From contig JABFVX010000190.1 of the NCBI GenBank assembly GCA_013362555.1, forward strand, positions 1 through 6,272: a DNA stretch of 6,272 nt. Direction: 5' to 3'. The position numbers and the translations under genes were made by a program. Origin of the DNA: Mycobacteriaceae bacterium. Lineage in GTDB: Bacteria > Actinomycetota > Actinomycetes > Mycobacteriales > Mycobacteriaceae. Of this stretch, positions 5,564 to 6,272 are shown one piece after another. Positions within the stretch are counted from its first letter, which is position 1; each line of letters begins with the position of its first letter. Below the pieces are notes generated by a model that made no database searches, was not told where the DNA came from, and worked only from the letters and a program-made list of their open reading frames with translations.

Positions 5564-5935
5564 TTAACGAGGTGGCGAGGCAGGGCGAATCATGGTTTCC
5601 CGGGTCGCGTAGTCGCGGGTTCGGCCGCGGTTGGGGACGAATCCGAAGCTGCGGTAGAACATTCGCAGCCGGACGAGACTGCCACCGAAGTCGATTGACG
5701 GGGTCAGGGTCATGGGAACGTGGATGGCGTCGGCGGCAGCGGTCAGACGGGTCATGATGTCGGTGCCGATGCCGGTGTTTCGCTCGGGCTCAGGCACAAC
5801 CATCTTGCTGATGACGAGATATCCGTTGGTGTCGAGTGCGAGCCACACGACGACGGCGGGGTAGCGGCGACGGACATCGCGAACGAGATCGTCCAGGGAC
5901 GCGGCGTTCGGGTCCGGGGACGTGGATTCGGTCAT
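5564..5935 (-). CDS. GNAT-family N-acetyltransferase, 123 aa, phage/mobile-element type
   Basis: It transfers an acetyl group from acetyl-CoA to an amine; the acceptor is unknown. The visible core is VVVWLALDTNGYLVISKMVVP (28-48, strands beta2-beta4), then the acetyl-CoA loop R52-x-x-G55-x-G57 in ERNTGIGTDIM. PMTLTPSIDFGGS follows at 74-86, and FYRSFGFVPNRGRTRDY at 93-109 supplies the conserved Tyr and F-G-F of motif B. The length is short, about a minimal GNAT domain. The LTPS-DFGGS and FGFV-N-GR-(R/K)DY patterns are those of GNAT domains found in phage and plasmid polyvalent proteins, here as a stand-alone gene. The ATG at 5935 is preceded by GGGAG 10 nt upstream; a longer in-frame start at 6115 adds low-complexity His/Arg/Ala sequence and is rejected. 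It is encoded on the opposite strand to its left neighbour and converges with it. Confidence is high for the fold and low for the target. Confidence 0.85.
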   Translation of the reverse strand: MTESTSPDPNAASLDDLVRDVRRRYPAVVVWLALDTNGYLVISKMVVPEPERNTGIGTDIMTRLTAAADAIHVPMTLTPSIDFGGSLVRLRMFYRSFGFVPNRGRTRDYATRETMIRPASPPR

Positions 5936-6237
5936 GGGCTGTGCGCTCCCAGCGGTGGGTGTGCCGACGCGGCGCACGTGGGCGCGGGTGTGATCCTGGT
6001 GCTGCGCCGCGTACTGGGACCTCGTGTCGGACGGACATGCCGCGGTTTTTTTGCGGCGGCCTCCGATGACGGGTCCGAGTGCGCGTGGCGCGATCGGTGA
6101 TGCTCCGGCCGACAAGGTGGTTCAGCGGCGGGAGAATGCGACAGGACGTTCCGGCATCCGAGGGATGTCTTCACTCCGGCAGGGGTCGGTTCGCGGTCGG
6201 CGGGTCGCCGTTCAGTCCGCCTTGGCGGCGGAAAGGT
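5936..6237. other. upstream region of the GNAT gene, no gene seen
   Basis: No open frame here has a domain-like composition; the minus frames (such as 5932-6252) are Arg/Pro/His-rich. A run of seven T (6046-6052) between GCCGC (6039-6043) and GCGGC (6053-6057) makes a small hairpin with the T run in the loop, so it is not a normal terminator. The GNAT promoter should lie in this stretch, but I cannot identify it. Confidence 0.4.
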
Positions 6238-6272
6238 GGTGTCAAGCCGCACGCTTTTCGCGGCTTGACACC
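6238..6272. repeat. perfect 13-bp inverted repeat with 9-nt loop at the window end
   Basis: GGTGTCAAGCCGC (6238-6250) and GCGGCTTGACACC (6260-6272) are exact reverse complements around acgcttttc. The long GC-rich stem is strong enough for an intrinsic terminator of a leftward or rightward gene beyond the window. On either strand an outer arm contains TTGACA, the consensus -35, so promoter or operator use is also possible. Reading leftward, a short frame ending in REKRAA then TGA crosses it, so it could include the end of a gene lying to the right. The lack of sequence after 6272 prevents a choice. Confidence 0.55.

Noticed and set aside
6039..6057. GCCGC-T-run-GCGGC as a rho-independent terminator
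   Set aside because: The T run is in the loop rather than after the stem, and the stem is only 5 bp.

Overview
This is a high-GC actinobacterial window, most like Nocardia, Rhodococcus or Gordonia. The evidence is GC-rich codon third positions in most genes, a possible leaderless start, an HxlR regulator joined to an SCP2-like domain, and a tyrosine-recombinase remnant of actinobacterial type. No rRNA, tRNA or CRISPR array was seen. The species cannot be fixed from the sequence, and the mix of cargo genes looks like an accessory island or plasmid-derived segment.

Layout. At 1-535 there is a leftward two-gene unit: a 93-residue unknown protein (254-535) and the N-terminus of a SAM-dependent methyltransferase, probably DNA-adenine type, which runs off the left edge (1-238). 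A divergent spacer carrying a perfect 7-bp palindrome (717-732) separates it from a rightward pair, 773-1744 (323-aa unknown protein) and 1741-2040 (99-aa small membrane protein). The pair is joined by an ATGA stop/start overlap, and the first gene uses more A/T-ending codons than its neighbours. A decayed integrase N-terminus follows (2107-2385), broken by apparent single-base losses.

The best understood part is 2430-4059. A haloalkane-dehalogenase-type alpha/beta hydrolase (leftward) and an HxlR-family regulator (rightward) are divergently transcribed from an 82-bp spacer. That spacer contains two copies of ACTTGA-N5-TCAAGT arranged with overall dyad symmetry, a likely operator controlling both genes. 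The hydrolase keeps the nucleophile Asp but has Thr where the catalytic His is expected. The regulator probably senses a small hydrophobic ligand and controls itself and the enzyme; this is inference.

To the right, 4060-4498 shows no convincing gene. At 4499-5278 there is a rightward unknown protein with an R-x4-H motif in its C-terminal half, suggesting a HEPN-like ribonuclease. A leftward phage-type GNAT acetyltransferase (5564-5935) follows. The window ends exactly on a perfect 13-bp inverted repeat with a 9-nt loop (6238-6272).

The best candidates for something undescribed are the translationally coupled unknown/membrane pair with its palindromic operator, the single-gene HEPN-like protein, and the dehalogenase lacking its catalytic His. 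No function is demonstrated by sequence alone for the first two.
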